A DNA stretch of 64,000 nt. It comes from Maribacter antarcticus DSM 21422 (GTDB taxonomy: Bacteria > Bacteroidota > Bacteroidia > Flavobacteriales > Flavobacteriaceae). Positions within the stretch are counted from its first letter, which is position 1. Each line of letters begins with the position of its first letter. The notes under the pieces were generated by a model. It did no database searches and had not been told where the DNA came from. It was given only the letters and a program-made list of their open reading frames with translations. Shown here piece by piece: positions 35,596 to 45,214 of the stretch. The position numbers and the translations under genes are program-made. The stretch covers positions 186,001-250,000 of the forward strand of contig NZ_JHZC01000007.1 in assembly GCF_000621125.1 (NCBI RefSeq), written 5' to 3'.

Positions 35596-36555
35596 CTATT
35601 TTTCAGAAAGCAACCACGCATCGGAAGATTCGCTTCGCTTAATCGCTCTTAAAGCTTCTAGTGCCTCTTGGGGATTATTACTGCGATCATAGGTAACCAT
35701 ATGCAGGCCATACGCATTGGCGCCATAATAAGCAGCATTGTAGCCTTTGTTTTGCAAGCTTACTATTTTTCTATCCGCATTGGCTTTTACTCTAAAGGCA
35801 CCGGCAACAATATGGTGTTTTGCAGTAGTAATTGTTTTTTCTCGTATGGAAATAGCGTCAACCTTAACGGTAGGAAGTTCTAAGGGGGAGGTATTAAAAA
35901 AAGTAGCCTCTTGTATTTGTTTGGTTACTTGGTTTTGGGCGTCTTGTCGAACAACTTCCTCGTTTAGCAGGCCATTATGGTAAAAACGATATCCTGTAAG
36001 TCCGGTTGAAAGAGCTAGGAGAAGAATCGCGGCATATTTTAAATAAGGCCTAAAAGAAATGCTTTCGCGCTGCTCCGGACTAATCATAAATGGTATTTTC
36101 TCTTCAATAGCGACTATCTCTTCCTTTAAAACTTCCCGAATTACCGGTATAGCGTTAAAAGGTGCCAAACCAAAGGAGGAAGTAAGGTAATTGACTTCCA
36201 AAGAAGGTTGAAACTGAATTTTACCTTCGGCATTGGTCCATAATAAACCAATGTGTTGTAGGTCTAACTTTTCTTCAGTGGCCAATTGTGTTTTCCATTG
36301 CTTGGCTATCTCCTCTATACCAGACAGGACCGTTTCAAACGAAGTTTTTTCAGCTTCTGCAATGTGAGAAACTAAAAGTCCGTCGTTGGAAGTCAACTGT
36401 TGGTTAAAACCAATAGCTTTGGTTGGAGCAAAGAAAGTATTGGTGTTATCATTGATTCGCGCCGAGGTCTTTTGTGTAAGGAAAGCCCCAAATGTTGGGA
36501 CAGCCACACAGTTATACCTGTAAAGCAATTCGCCGATATAGTGTTCTAGTACCAT
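35596..36555 (-). CDS. HU-CCDC81 and SPOR domain protein
   Basis: A 319-aa protein of the Bacteroidota cell-division-type architecture: N-terminal CCDC81-like HU domain (HYIGELLYRYNCVAVPTFGAFLTQ, residues 4-30), a second HU-like part, one membrane helix (YLKYAAILLLALSTGLTGYRF, near residue 175) and a C-terminal SPOR domain (about residues 250-315) that binds denuded peptidoglycan. ATG at 36555 replaces a TTG nine bases upstream. It is divergent from dprA. Confidence 0.87.
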   Translation of the reverse strand: MVLEHYIGELLYRYNCVAVPTFGAFLTQKTSARINDNTNTFFAPTKAIGFNQQLTSNDGLLVSHIAEAEKTSFETVLSGIEEIAKQWKTQLATEEKLDLQHIGLLWTNAEGKIQFQPSLEVNYLTSSFGLAPFNAIPVIREVLKEEIVAIEEKIPFMISPEQRESISFRPYLKYAAILLLALSTGLTGYRFYHNGLLNEEVVRQDAQNQVTKQIQEATFFNTSPLELPTVKVDAISIREKTITTAKHHIVAGAFRVKANADRKIVSLQNKGYNAAYYGANAYGLHMVTYDRSNNPQEALEALRAIKRSESSDAWLLSEK

Positions 36556-36642
36556 AGACAACAAATATCAAAAAAATAAGGGGCATAAAAACCCTTGCCC
36601 TAACTTTTTATTAACATTAATATTTGTGGTATTTTGCAGATC

Positions 36643-37764
36643 ATGATGAAACAATTCCAACATACTACGGATGAGCTGATTGCAATCTTAAGATTGCAAC
36701 ACGTGCCTAATATTGGAGATGTAATAGCAAAACGACTTATTACGCACTTTGGTAGTCCATCTGATATTTTTGAAGCCAAACGGAGTCATTTATTACAGAT
36801 TGATGGTATTGGCACGCATACCATTAGATATTTGTTCGATGCTGAACATTTGGAGGCTGCCGAAATGGAGTGTCTGTTTATAACTTCTAATGATGTGGAG
36901 TGGACCTACTTTCAAGACGCAGACTTTCCACACTACCTAAAACACTGTATCGATAGTCCCATCTTGCTTTTTAAAAAAGGAAAGATAGATTTAGAAGGAC
37001 GAAAGCTCATTAGCGTTGTCGGTACTCGGAAAGTTACAAGTTATGGTACCGCATTTTGTGAACGGTTTATTGCGGATATTGCTCCCTTGAACCCAATTAT
37101 AGTAAGTGGTTTTGCGTATGGAGTAGATATTTGCATACAACGGGAGGCTATAAAACACGGATTACAGACAATAGGCTGTTTGGCACATGGTTTAAACCAG
37201 ATATATCCTAAGATACATGCCAAATACCAGGCTGATGTTTGCGCTAACGGAGGATTCTTTACGGAATTCTGGAGTACGAGTAGTCCGGAACGAGAGAACT
37301 TTCTAAAAAGAAACCGCATTATTGCGGGTATGAGCGAAGCTACTTTGGTTGTAGAATCGGCTGAAAAAGGAGGAAGCTTGGTTACTGCCGATATTGCCAA
37401 TAGTTACAACAGAGATGTTTTTGCTGTTCCAGGGCGCACGTCTGATACATATAGTTTGGGTTGTAATAACCTTATAAAACAGCAAAAAGCCCATATGCTC
37501 ACTTCTGCAGCTGATTTGATTTATCTGTTGGATTGGGATTTGGAAGAAATGGAAACGAAGTCCGTACAAAAACAGTTATTTGTAGATTTGGATGAAACGG
37601 AACAAATCATTTACACCTACTTACAGCAAAATGGCAAACAATTATTGGACAGCGTTGCCCTCTCTTGTAAGATTCCCATTTTTAAGGCCTCTTCTACCTT
37701 ATTGACTATGGAAATGAAAGGTGTGGTCCGGCCTTTACCAGGAAAATTATTCGAGGCTATTTAG
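36643..37764 (+). CDS. dprA: DNA-processing protein DprA
   Basis: A 373-aa RecA loader for incoming single-stranded DNA. The N-terminal SAM/HhH-like region (LRLQHVPNIGDVIAKRLITHFG) is followed by the Rossmann-like domain with SVVGTRKVTSYG, VSGFAYGVDICIQREA, GGFFTEF and GMSEATLVVESAEKGGSLVTAD. The C-terminal winged helix (DLDETEQIIYTYLQ...) is present. ATG at 36643 is preferred over TTG 36634. Ten bases after the stop lies an operator-like palindrome. Confidence 0.95.
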   Translation: MMKQFQHTTDELIAILRLQHVPNIGDVIAKRLITHFGSPSDIFEAKRSHLLQIDGIGTHTIRYLFDAEHLEAAEMECLFITSNDVEWTYFQDADFPHYLKHCIDSPILLFKKGKIDLEGRKLISVVGTRKVTSYGTAFCERFIADIAPLNPIIVSGFAYGVDICIQREAIKHGLQTIGCLAHGLNQIYPKIHAKYQADVCANGGFFTEFWSTSSPERENFLKRNRIIAGMSEATLVVESAEKGGSLVTADIANSYNRDVFAVPGRTSDTYSLGCNNLIKQQKAHMLTSAADLIYLLDWDLEEMETKSVQKQLFVDLDETEQIIYTYLQQNGKQLLDSVALSCKIPIFKASSTLLTMEMKGVVRPLPGKLFEAI

Positions 37765-38134
37765 AAAATTTACCGACTACTCGGTCTAAAACTTACTTTT
37801 TCTAATCTAACAAATTATGATATCGTGCAGTTTATCGGGTTTTTGATTTTGGATGACGCTCTATTTAGTCCGTGTCTTATGGGTGGATTTTTCTTAAACC
37901 GACCAATTGGTTTATTCTATTTGATACTAATACAAGTTTGTAACTGTTGGCCGCAACATTAAGCATGTATAACAAAAGCCATGTACATCTTATCCCAAAA
38001 TCCTAAAGGAGATTTCATTAATGATTTTAGCCTCTGTTTTTTAATCTTGCAGATTTTGCCTAGTGAATAAGCTATTTTTAGGCTACCGAGAACAGGTGGC
38101 AAAAAATTAATACTATTAAAATCACCATAGATAG
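37765..38134. other. Gene-free region with two operator-like palindromes
   Basis: No coding signal is seen in these 370 bp. ACCGACTACTCGGT (37772-37785) is an ACCGA-N4-TCGGT inverted repeat, and AAACCGACCAATTGGTTT (37896-37913) is a second one with AAACC/GGTTT arms. They may be relics of a TetR-controlled locus that has decayed together with the neighbouring outer-membrane-protein pseudogene. Confidence 0.45.
37772..37785. promoter_or_regulatory. TetR-operator-like inverted repeat
   Basis: ACCGA-CTAC-TCGGT has perfect 5-bp arms and a 4-bp spacer, followed by C. It shares the layout of the right part of the site upstream of the TetR gene (ACCGA-GTCG-TCGGT). There is no intact gene immediately downstream on either strand. 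Confidence 0.4.
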
Positions 38135-38756
38135 TTAGCTGCCAAGATAAATTGAAAAACCAGTTGAAAAATTAATGATCTGATTTACAGTTTGTAAATC
38201 AGGTATGTTATTCACACGGCCCTTAAATATAAAAGAAGACCAATTTAAAATTACATCGAAAGTGACCTTATTGCTTAAAGATATTACAATTCCAGCACCA
38301 CCACCAAATTGAACGATGTTACTCTTAAATAAATTATCGGTAAAATTACTTTCAGTTTTTATAATGCCAATGCCACCAGTAGCTTCCAAAAAAGGCAAAA
38401 CTTTTCCAGTTTTAAAATATTATCCCCAAAAATTTTGATAAACAATACGGTTAGACTTGTTTTCAAATTCACTTATTCCATTAAATGAATCCTCGTAAGT
38501 GGTAGATGTAAGATTTGAATATTGGATATTTGCTCCAACTACAAGGTTGTTTACAATAAAGAAACCAACTGCGGGAGAAATTGAGAAATTAAAGCTTTTG
38601 AATCTGTCTTCTTCAAAATCATCAGATGTTACTTTTTCACTATTGCGACCAATGGATATTGCGCCATCGAGCTTAAATAAAAGTTGTCTTTTTCAGTTTG
38701 TGCTAAAGAAGAATCAAAAAATTTAACGGAAGTAGTAATTTGGTTATGCTATTCAT
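38135..38756 (-). pseudogene. Decayed outer-membrane beta-barrel protein
   Basis: Read in shifting frames, the minus strand gives MNSITKLLLPLNF, then SLAQTEKDNFYL, then a long barrel piece DGAISIGRNSEK...SFNFSISPAVGFFIVNNLVVGANIQYSN..., a stop at ...YQNFWG, and the intact last 87 residues PFLEATGGIGIIKTESNF ... GFSIYLGS. This is the pattern of an OmpX/OmpW-sized barrel with at least two frameshifts and one in-frame stop. The final 87-aa open frame alone could not form a barrel. Confidence 0.85.
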
Positions 38757-38933
38757 TTTTTCTGTTTGTGTTAGACTTTTTGAATCTGAAAGAAAAGCTT
38801 TAATCCTTATGAGGTTTTAGATATAAGCGATTACTAGGGTTTCTTATTTGAGAACTAGTTGAATATAAAATAAGGAAGGATAAATAGTTATTTTCAGATT
38901 TTAGTTATTTTCGCATTCCATAAAAACAAATAA

Positions 38934-39692
38934 ATGCAGAAGTCGATTGTTGTTCTAGTAGTATTTCTTTTTGGTTTAATCAGTTTTGGCCAGAAAAAAA
39001 GGGACTTGATTAAAGAAGTAACACAGTTAAAAGTACAAGCTGTCGAAATGCAGTCCCAATTGGATGTAATAGCGAAAGCCAAGGAATTGAACCTACAGGA
39101 TAGCCTACAAAGGTTTAGCTATGCCTTTGGCACAAGTATTGGGCGCAACCTAAAGACCGTAGGTTTTGATTCGCTATCCTATCATGCCTTCTCCATAGCC
39201 TTACAAGATGTTATTAAGGGCGAAGAAAAAATCTCATTTAAAGAGGCGCAAAAACTTATTCAGAACACAATTCAAGGAAAACAAGAGGCATTAGCCGAAG
39301 AACAAAGTGCGGAAGGCGAACGTTTCTTGGATGAGAATGGAAAAAGACCCGAAATAGTTACTACCGAAAGCGGTCTACAGTATGAAATTATAAATAAAAG
39401 CGATGGTGCCATTCCTCTAGCAACGGACAAGGTAAAAGTGCATTACACAGGAACACTCATTGAAGGAAGGGTATTTGACAGTTCCATAGAGCGAGGCGAA
39501 CCAACTAGTTTTGGAGTTTCTCAGGTTATTAGTGGCTGGACAGAAGCTTTGTTACTAATGCCGGTCGGTTCTAAATGGAAGGTATTTATACCCCAAGATT
39601 TGGCCTATGGACCAAGAGGTGCTGGCGGCGGTGAAATTCCCCCTTATGCCGCATTGATTTTTGAAATGGAATTATTAGCCATCGAAAAATAA
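38934..39692 (+). CDS. FKBP-type peptidyl-prolyl cis-trans isomerase
   Basis: A 252-aa exported foldase. Signal peptide (KSIVVLVVFLFGLISFGQ), an N-terminal FKBP_N dimerisation helix region (SLQRFSYAFGTSIGRNLK, residues 58-140), then the FKBP domain with VHYTGTLIEGRVFDSS, GWTEALLLMPVGSKW, IPQDLAYGPRGAGG and IPPYAALIFEMELL. It resembles FkpA/Mip, a periplasmic proline isomerase. Confidence 0.93.
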   Translation: MQKSIVVLVVFLFGLISFGQKKRDLIKEVTQLKVQAVEMQSQLDVIAKAKELNLQDSLQRFSYAFGTSIGRNLKTVGFDSLSYHAFSIALQDVIKGEEKISFKEAQKLIQNTIQGKQEALAEEQSAEGERFLDENGKRPEIVTTESGLQYEIINKSDGAIPLATDKVKVHYTGTLIEGRVFDSSIERGEPTSFGVSQVISGWTEALLLMPVGSKWKVFIPQDLAYGPRGAGGGEIPPYAALIFEMELLAIEK

Positions 39693-39698
39693 TGGGTA

Positions 39699-40667
39699 TT
39701 AATACCCTAGCTTCTCTCTAACGCGTTCCAAAACCCCATCGGCTACTTTCCTAGCTTTTTCGGCACCTAAACCTAAAGCTTCGTCTATTTCGTTTAAATG
39801 GTTCATGTAGTATTCAAACTTTTCACGTGGTTCTTCAAATTTGTTTTCGATAACCTCGTATAAAGCTTGTTTGGCATGTCCATAACCATAATTTCCGGCC
39901 AAGTAGTTGGCGCTCATGTCCTCTATCTGTGGCTGTGACGCCAATATTTTATAAAGTGCAAATACGTTGTCCGTACTTGGGTCTTTTGGTGCTTCCATAG
40001 GCGTACTATCGGTTTGTATGCCCATGATCTGTTTCCGGAGTTTTTTATCGCTCTGAAAAAGATTTATAAGATTTCCTTTGCTCTTGCTCATTTTAGCCCC
40101 ATCTGTTCCGGGAATGTACATGGTGTCTTCTTGTACTTTTCCGTCAGGTAATACAAAGGTATCGCCCAATTGTGCATGGAAACGGGAAGCTACATCACGG
40201 GTCATTTCTATATGTTGCATTTGGTCTTTTCCTACGGGTACAATGTTAGCATCGTACAGTAGAATATCCGCTGCCATGAGCATAGGATAGGTAAAGAGCC
40301 CTGCATTGATATCTTCCAAACGATCAGATTTATCTTTAAAGGAGTGTGCCAACGTAAGGCGTTGGTAGGGAAAAAAGCAGCTGAGGTACCAAGATAGTTC
40401 TGTTACTTGAGGAACATCACTTTGTCTGTAGAAAACTGTTTTCTCTACATCTAGTCCAAAGGCCAGCCATGTAGCGGCGGTAGCATAGGTGTTATTTCTA
40501 AGTTCAGTCCCATCTTTTATTTGGGTAAGGGAATGCATATCTGCAATAAACAGAAAGGACTCGTTTTTTGGGTTTTGCGCCATTTCTATGGCGGGGATAA
40601 TTGCACCTAGGATGTTTCCTAAATGTGGAGTTCCTGTGCTTTGGATACCGGTTAATATTCTAGCCAT
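39699..40667 (-). CDS. trpS: Tryptophan--tRNA ligase
   Basis: Charges tRNA(Trp). Class I signatures: the HIGH-like TPHLGNILGA (residues 13-22) and KMSKSKGN (near residue 195). Length of 322 aa is normal. It converges with the FKBP gene, whose stop is 6 nt away, and is divergent from the acyltransferase. Confidence 0.97.
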   Translation of the reverse strand: MARILTGIQSTGTPHLGNILGAIIPAIEMAQNPKNESFLFIADMHSLTQIKDGTELRNNTYATAATWLAFGLDVEKTVFYRQSDVPQVTELSWYLSCFFPYQRLTLAHSFKDKSDRLEDINAGLFTYPMLMAADILLYDANIVPVGKDQMQHIEMTRDVASRFHAQLGDTFVLPDGKVQEDTMYIPGTDGAKMSKSKGNLINLFQSDKKLRKQIMGIQTDSTPMEAPKDPSTDNVFALYKILASQPQIEDMSANYLAGNYGYGHAKQALYEVIENKFEEPREKFEYYMNHLNEIDEALGLGAEKARKVADGVLERVREKLGY

Positions 40668-40738
40668 TTGCTTTTATGATAAGAAAGCAAAGGTAAAACA
40701 AATCAAAAAATAAGAGCCGAAATACCTATTTTTGATTC

Positions 40739-41485
40739 ATGCTCAAAATGATTAGGCGTATTGGCCATGTATTGTACCGTGTTTGGTTTTATATTATGGT
40801 GGCCTTACCCATACTCCTTTTTTTCCCATTGCTGTTGTTATTTGCTTCCAAGCAGACATGGTATCCTCAATTTTTTTGGATGGCACGTAATATATGGGCC
40901 AAACCTATTCTGTATGGTATGGGCTGTCCTCCAAAAGTGGTGTATGAGCAACATTTGGTTAAAGGGGAGAGCTACATGTTAGTCGCCAATCATACCAGTA
41001 TGTTGGATATTATGTTAATGCTCTATGTGAGTAAAAATCCTTTTGTATTTGTAGGTAAAAAGGAATTAGTCAAAATACCCTTATTTGGTTTTTTCTATAA
41101 AAGGGTTTGTATTTTGGTAGATAGGGAAGACACCCGCAGTAGAACGGCGGTTTATCGTAGGGCACAAAAAAGACTCAATCAAGGGTTAAGTATTTGTATT
41201 TTTCCGGAAGGAGGCGTGCCAGAAGAACATATTTTACTGGATAAATTTAAGGACGGTGCTTTTAGAATGGCAATCAGTCATAACATAGCGGTAGTACCTA
41301 TAACATTTTACGACAACAAAAAGAGGTTTTCTTTTACGTTCTTCAGTGGAGGACCAGGAATTAGTCGCGCCATAGTCCATGAGTTTCTTGAAACGGGGAT
41401 TTTAGCCCAAGACGATACATCAACCTTACGGGAAGAGGTAAGAGACGTAATTCTATCCGATTTAAGCACTAGTATTAAAACTTAA
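40739..41485 (+). CDS. plsC: 1-acyl-sn-glycerol-3-phosphate acyltransferase
   Basis: A 248-aa PlsC-type enzyme making phosphatidate at the inner membrane. An N-terminal membrane helix (FYIMVALPILLFFPLLLLF) precedes motif I NHTSMLD (HX4D, near residue 83), GKKELVKIPLFG, and motif III FPEGG (near residue 157). TATTTTTG (40727-40734) lies only about 5 nt before the ATG, suggesting a very short leader. Its 3' end overlaps the convergent OMP gene by 11 nt. Confidence 0.92.
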   Translation: MLKMIRRIGHVLYRVWFYIMVALPILLFFPLLLLFASKQTWYPQFFWMARNIWAKPILYGMGCPPKVVYEQHLVKGESYMLVANHTSMLDIMLMLYVSKNPFVFVGKKELVKIPLFGFFYKRVCILVDREDTRSRTAVYRRAQKRLNQGLSICIFPEGGVPEEHILLDKFKDGAFRMAISHNIAVVPITFYDNKKRFSFTFFSGGPGISRAIVHEFLETGILAQDDTSTLREEVRDVILSDLSTSIKT

Positions 41486-43079
41486 AGCTAAGTCCGCTGT
41501 AAACACCCAAGGCATAAGGGTTAAATGTTCCATTTGTTTCCGAAAAGGTATTTAGCTGATATTTGAATACAGGTTCAATGTTCAATTGAATATTCTGTGA
41601 AAATTTATAGTTAACACCAAGCCCAAAATTTGCACTGAAATTAAGGTCGTTTAAATTATTTGCATCGCCCATTTCTGTAATAAGGTCTCCAGAAGTTAGT
41701 GCCACGGAGTTGTCTACCAAAAACAAGGAACTTACTCCACCGATAACATTTAGCCCAAACTTCTTGTCTATAAGTGCGTAATTTAATTCTACCGGAATTT
41801 CTAAATAACCCATTTGCTGTGTCATGACACCTTCTTTTTCTACACTTTGAGCAGAAACGTCTAATGAATTAGTGGGAGCCTGTTCAAGAGCGCTTCCACC
41901 TGGTTTGCTGGAAATAACTAAATTTTTAGAGGTTACCCGATAGTTTATGTTATCTATTTGTCCGTTAGTAGAGGCTACAGGAGAGGATGAAAAGGCGATA
42001 TCATTAGTGTCATAACCATAGTCTACTTTATGAATTCCTGAGCGAACTGTAAGTTTAGGACTTATTTCGTATCCTACGGATAACCCATAACTCATATTAA
42101 TGTTGCCCGATTTAGAATTTGGCACAAAGATAGAGTGCACGGAAGAACCTTCGCCTATAGCATTAAAGTATACAGGTGCTACACTGGGCCCGGCCGACCA
42201 TTTTTTAGTAGATGCTTTTGCAACAGCGTCTTCTTCTTTCATTTCTATTTCGTCGAAAATAGATTTCTTATTACCCGTATTTAGGCTGTCTTTTTTATGT
42301 TCAGCTTCATTTGCTGCTACTTGGTATTCTTTACTCGTAGCATTTAATTTTTCTACCGCATCCGAATCTATTGACCCGTTTGTAGTTGATTTTTTCTGTG
42401 CTATTTCAGTATTGTTGATAGCAATCGCTGTTTCCCTGTTACCGGCTATTTTTTCTACCACATCCAAATGTTGCGCAGCATTTGTTTCCTTAGTTGTTTG
42501 TTGATGCGATTCTTGTGATTCAGCAATAGCATCCTCGGTTTTCAGTTTATTGATATCCTGATATGCTTTGTTTTTTAGTTTGTTGCTATTTTGGTCCCCT
42601 ATGTTTTGAGTTTGTACCATAGCCTCTTTTTCTTTAGACCAATCGCTACCAGTTACGTCCTTCTTTTGCTGGTTTGCATCTTGCGCATTTTTAAAAGAAT
42701 TATTTTGACTATCGTCATTATTTACGACCTGTACTTCGGTTTCTTCTAAAATGAATTTGGTTTTATTATCTGTGGTCACTTCAATGGCTTCTTCGTTATT
42801 TTGGTCTATTTTTAATACTCTAGAAGCATCGTTTGAATCTGTAATAGGGTCTGTGTTATTCTGCTCTGTAGTGCTGCTTTTATTGAAGGGATTAAAAATA
42901 AGGAACCCTACCAACAAGGCTGCGGCAATACTACCAAGAGACCACCATAAGGGCAGAACTCGTTTCCTTTTCTTTTTGTCCAGCGAAGCTTCAATAGAAG
43001 CCCAAACGCTATCGTTGGGAGCTTCCTTGAAATCTGAGAGGGTATCTCGGAACAGTTCGTCTAATTTTTTTTTGTTCAT
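41475..43079 (-). CDS. Anti-sigma-like N-terminus with C-terminal outer-membrane beta-barrel
   Basis: A 534-aa protein in three parts. Residues 1-43 are cytoplasmic and anti-sigma-like (DELFRDTLSDFKEAPNDSVWASIEASLDKKKRKR). Residues 44-62 are one membrane helix (LWWSLGSIAAALLVGFLIF). Residues ~65-290 are a Gln/Asn/Lys/Glu-rich low-complexity linker. Residues ~292-534 look like a PorT-like outer-membrane beta-barrel ending in Phe (GLSFKF). The sigma-factor gene lies 36 nt upstream. A protein that bridges both membranes and holds a sigma factor would be a one-protein envelope sensor; this is inference from architecture. Confidence 0.8.
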   Translation of the reverse strand: MNKKKLDELFRDTLSDFKEAPNDSVWASIEASLDKKKRKRVLPLWWSLGSIAAALLVGFLIFNPFNKSSTTEQNNTDPITDSNDASRVLKIDQNNEEAIEVTTDNKTKFILEETEVQVVNNDDSQNNSFKNAQDANQQKKDVTGSDWSKEKEAMVQTQNIGDQNSNKLKNKAYQDINKLKTEDAIAESQESHQQTTKETNAAQHLDVVEKIAGNRETAIAINNTEIAQKKSTTNGSIDSDAVEKLNATSKEYQVAANEAEHKKDSLNTGNKKSIFDEIEMKEEDAVAKASTKKWSAGPSVAPVYFNAIGEGSSVHSIFVPNSKSGNINMSYGLSVGYEISPKLTVRSGIHKVDYGYDTNDIAFSSSPVASTNGQIDNINYRVTSKNLVISSKPGGSALEQAPTNSLDVSAQSVEKEGVMTQQMGYLEIPVELNYALIDKKFGLNVIGGVSSLFLVDNSVALTSGDLITEMGDANNLNDLNFSANFGLGVNYKFSQNIQLNIEPVFKYQLNTFSETNGTFNPYALGVYSGLSFKF

Positions 43080-43115
43080 CTTTTTAAGACTTATTTTTAT
43101 AGCGATTCCTAAGAA

Positions 43116-43679
43116 TCAAAAACAATTTCCAACCAAAACGGCTATGCCTATAATGGTCTGGAGAACTTTCGTTTCTATTTTTTCTTTTAAAAGTATTCGT
43201 GCACGCGCAAGATTCGACTTCGACGTCCCTGCCGTTGTCCCTAATAACTCACCAATTTCCTTGTGTGTATGGCCGTCCAAAACATAAAGGTTAAATGTGG
43301 TTCTGTACTTGTTCGGAAGTTCTTTAATATACCCCAAAAGGGTCTGCAAAGAGATATCGTTGTCTTGCGTATCTATCGTTACCTCTTCTTCTTTGTTTTC
43401 GTTTACAACAGATAAATGCTTTTCTTTCCTGTATTTTTGTAGCACAGTATTAACAGTTATACGTTTCAACCAACCTTCAAAAGATCCTTTAGAAGAAAAC
43501 TGACCTATTTTTTCATAAATGGTCATAAAACTATCATGCAGACTGTCCTCTGCTTCTGTCTTATTTCTTGAATATTTAACGCATATTCCGTAGAGTACAC
43601 CAGAATAGGTGCGGTACAGATGCTCCTGCGCCCTACGGTCACCCTTTTTACAATGTAGTATGAGTTCCTCTTGACTCAC
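43116..43679 (-). CDS. ECF-type RNA polymerase sigma factor
   Basis: A 187-aa ECF sigma factor. Region 2: HLYRTYSGVLYGICVKYSRNKTEAEDSLHDSFMTIYEKI and GSFEGWLKRITVNTVLQKYRK. Region 4: LPNKYRTTFNLYVLDGHTHKEIGELLGTTAGTSKSNLARAR. Its partner is the bipartite anti-sigma/barrel gene directly downstream. The last ~15 residues (IIGIAVLVGNCF) are hydrophobic, which is odd for a soluble sigma factor. Confidence 0.92.
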   Translation of the reverse strand: MSQEELILHCKKGDRRAQEHLYRTYSGVLYGICVKYSRNKTEAEDSLHDSFMTIYEKIGQFSSKGSFEGWLKRITVNTVLQKYRKEKHLSVVNENKEEEVTIDTQDNDISLQTLLGYIKELPNKYRTTFNLYVLDGHTHKEIGELLGTTAGTSKSNLARARILLKEKIETKVLQTIIGIAVLVGNCF

Positions 43680-43702
43680 TAAAAATGGTCGGTTTTTGTG
43701 TT

Positions 43703-44122
43703 TTAGTTTACAGGTACAATTACCTCCAGATATTCATTTTCACCCGCACTATTTTCGCTTTGATAAAATTTAAAGGTGTAAGGCTGGTCATGAATAACGG
43801 TAAAATTGAAAGAAGCTTGCGCTTCAATTGTTTCTTCCCTGCAGCCTACTTGATCTGTTCTCACTGAACCAATGGCAACCACGTTTCTTATAGCGGTGTC
43901 CTCTTGGGTTACTTCAAATCCATCAAAAAGGGCGCAGTTGTTGGGTAATGTGTAATCTACTACAACCTCATAGGTTTCATTCAGTTCAAATGACTCTGGC
44001 AGGTTTGCCGCATTTATCTTAAGGGCGGTAAAATGAAAATTGGGACTATCATCATCTAGTGAGCAACTCCATAGCAACACACCTGCACAAAACAGCAGGA
44101 ATATTAATTTTTTCCTCATCAT
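43703..44122 (-). CDS. Small lipoprotein, uncharacterised
   Basis: A 139-aa lipoprotein: MMRKKLIFLLFCAGVLLWSC gives a lipobox Cys20 followed by SLDDD, which predicts outer-membrane sorting. The mature part is beta-rich (YEVVVDYTLPNNCALFDGFEV) and has two further Cys residues that may pair. It is 23 nt upstream of the sigma gene on the same strand; no function is known. Confidence 0.75.
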   Translation of the reverse strand: MMRKKLIFLLFCAGVLLWSCSLDDDSPNFHFTALKINAANLPESFELNETYEVVVDYTLPNNCALFDGFEVTQEDTAIRNVVAIGSVRTDQVGCREETIEAQASFNFTVIHDQPYTFKFYQSENSAGENEYLEVIVPVN

Positions 44123-44206
44123 AGCACTTTGTTTTTAGTTATAAGATGAAAATAGTTCGTAAGGGTTGCGTAAAAGAGTAAAAAATGAGTGAATAATAGT
44201 TCTTGT

Positions 44207-45214
44207 TTAAGAGTTTACAGCCTTTATGGCCTCACGTATTTTACCATCTAGTTCTTCAAATAGTTCTGGATTATCATTCAGTAGTGATTTTACTGCATCC
44301 CTGCCCTGTCCTAGTTTGGTGTCCCCGTAGCTAAACCAGGAACCAGCTTTTTTCACGATTTCATATTCGACCCCAAGGTCAACGATTTCGCCTACTTTCG
44401 ATATTCCTACACCATACATAATATCAAATTCCGTAGTACGAAAAGGTGGAGCTACTTTGTTTTTCACAACCTTAACTCGCGTCTTATTTCCCTGTACATT
44501 GCCATCCGTATCTTTTATCTGTGTAGACCTTCTTATATCTAGCCTTACAGAAGCATAAAATTTAAGTGCGTTACCACCGGTCGTCGTTTCGGGATTACCG
44601 AACATAACACCAATTTTTTCACGTAACTGATTAATGAAAATAACAGTACAACCAGTCTTACTTATCGAACCCGTAAGTTTTCTTAAGGCTTGTGACATTA
44701 ACCGTGCGTGTAATCCCATTTTAGAATCACCCATTTCACCTTCAATTTCACTTTTAGGTGTTAACGCGGCAACAGAATCAATTACAACAATGTCGATAGC
44801 CCCTGAGCGTATTAGGTTATCTGCAATTTCTAAGCCTTGCTCTCCGTTATCAGGTTGAGATATGATAAGATTATCGATATCTACTCCTAATTTTTCAGCA
44901 TAAAAACGGTCAAAGGCATGTTCCGCATCAATAAATGCTGCAATACCTCCATTTTTTTGCGCCTCTGCAATCGCATGCAAGGTTAATGTGGTTTTACCTG
45001 ATGATTCTGGGCCGTAAATTTCTACTACTCTCCCGCGAGGGTAACCACCTACGCCCAAAGCAACATCAAGTCCCAATGAACCCGAAGGAATCACCTCTAC
45101 GTCAGCAACAACACTATCTCCTAATTTCATGACAGCACCCTTTCCATAGGTTTTGTCCATTTTATCAAGGGTAAGTTTAAGGGCTTTTAATTTTGCTTCT
45201 TTCTCGGAACTCAT
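44207..45214 (-). CDS. recA: Recombinase RecA
   Basis: DNA strand-exchange protein, 335 aa. Walker [10 protein letters not shown] (residues 68-76), the Walker B region [11 protein letters not shown], and the L2-like segment [24 protein letters not shown] are complete. No LexA-type operator was found in its upstream region. Confidence 0.98.
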   Translation of the reverse strand: MSSEKEAKLKALKLTLDKMDKTYGKGAVMKLGDSVVADVEVIPSGSLGLDVALGVGGYPRGRVVEIYGPESSGKTTLTLHAIAEAQKNGGIAAFIDAEHAFDRFYAEKLGVDIDNLIISQPDNGEQGLEIADNLIRSGAIDIVVIDSVAALTPKSEIEGEMGDSKMGLHARLMSQALRKLTGSISKTGCTVIFINQLREKIGVMFGNPETTTGGNALKFYASVRLDIRRSTQIKDTDGNVQGNKTRVKVVKNKVAPPFRTTEFDIMYGVGISKVGEIVDLGVEYEIVKKAGSWFSYGDTKLGQGRDAVKSLLNDNPELFEELDGKIREAIKAVNS

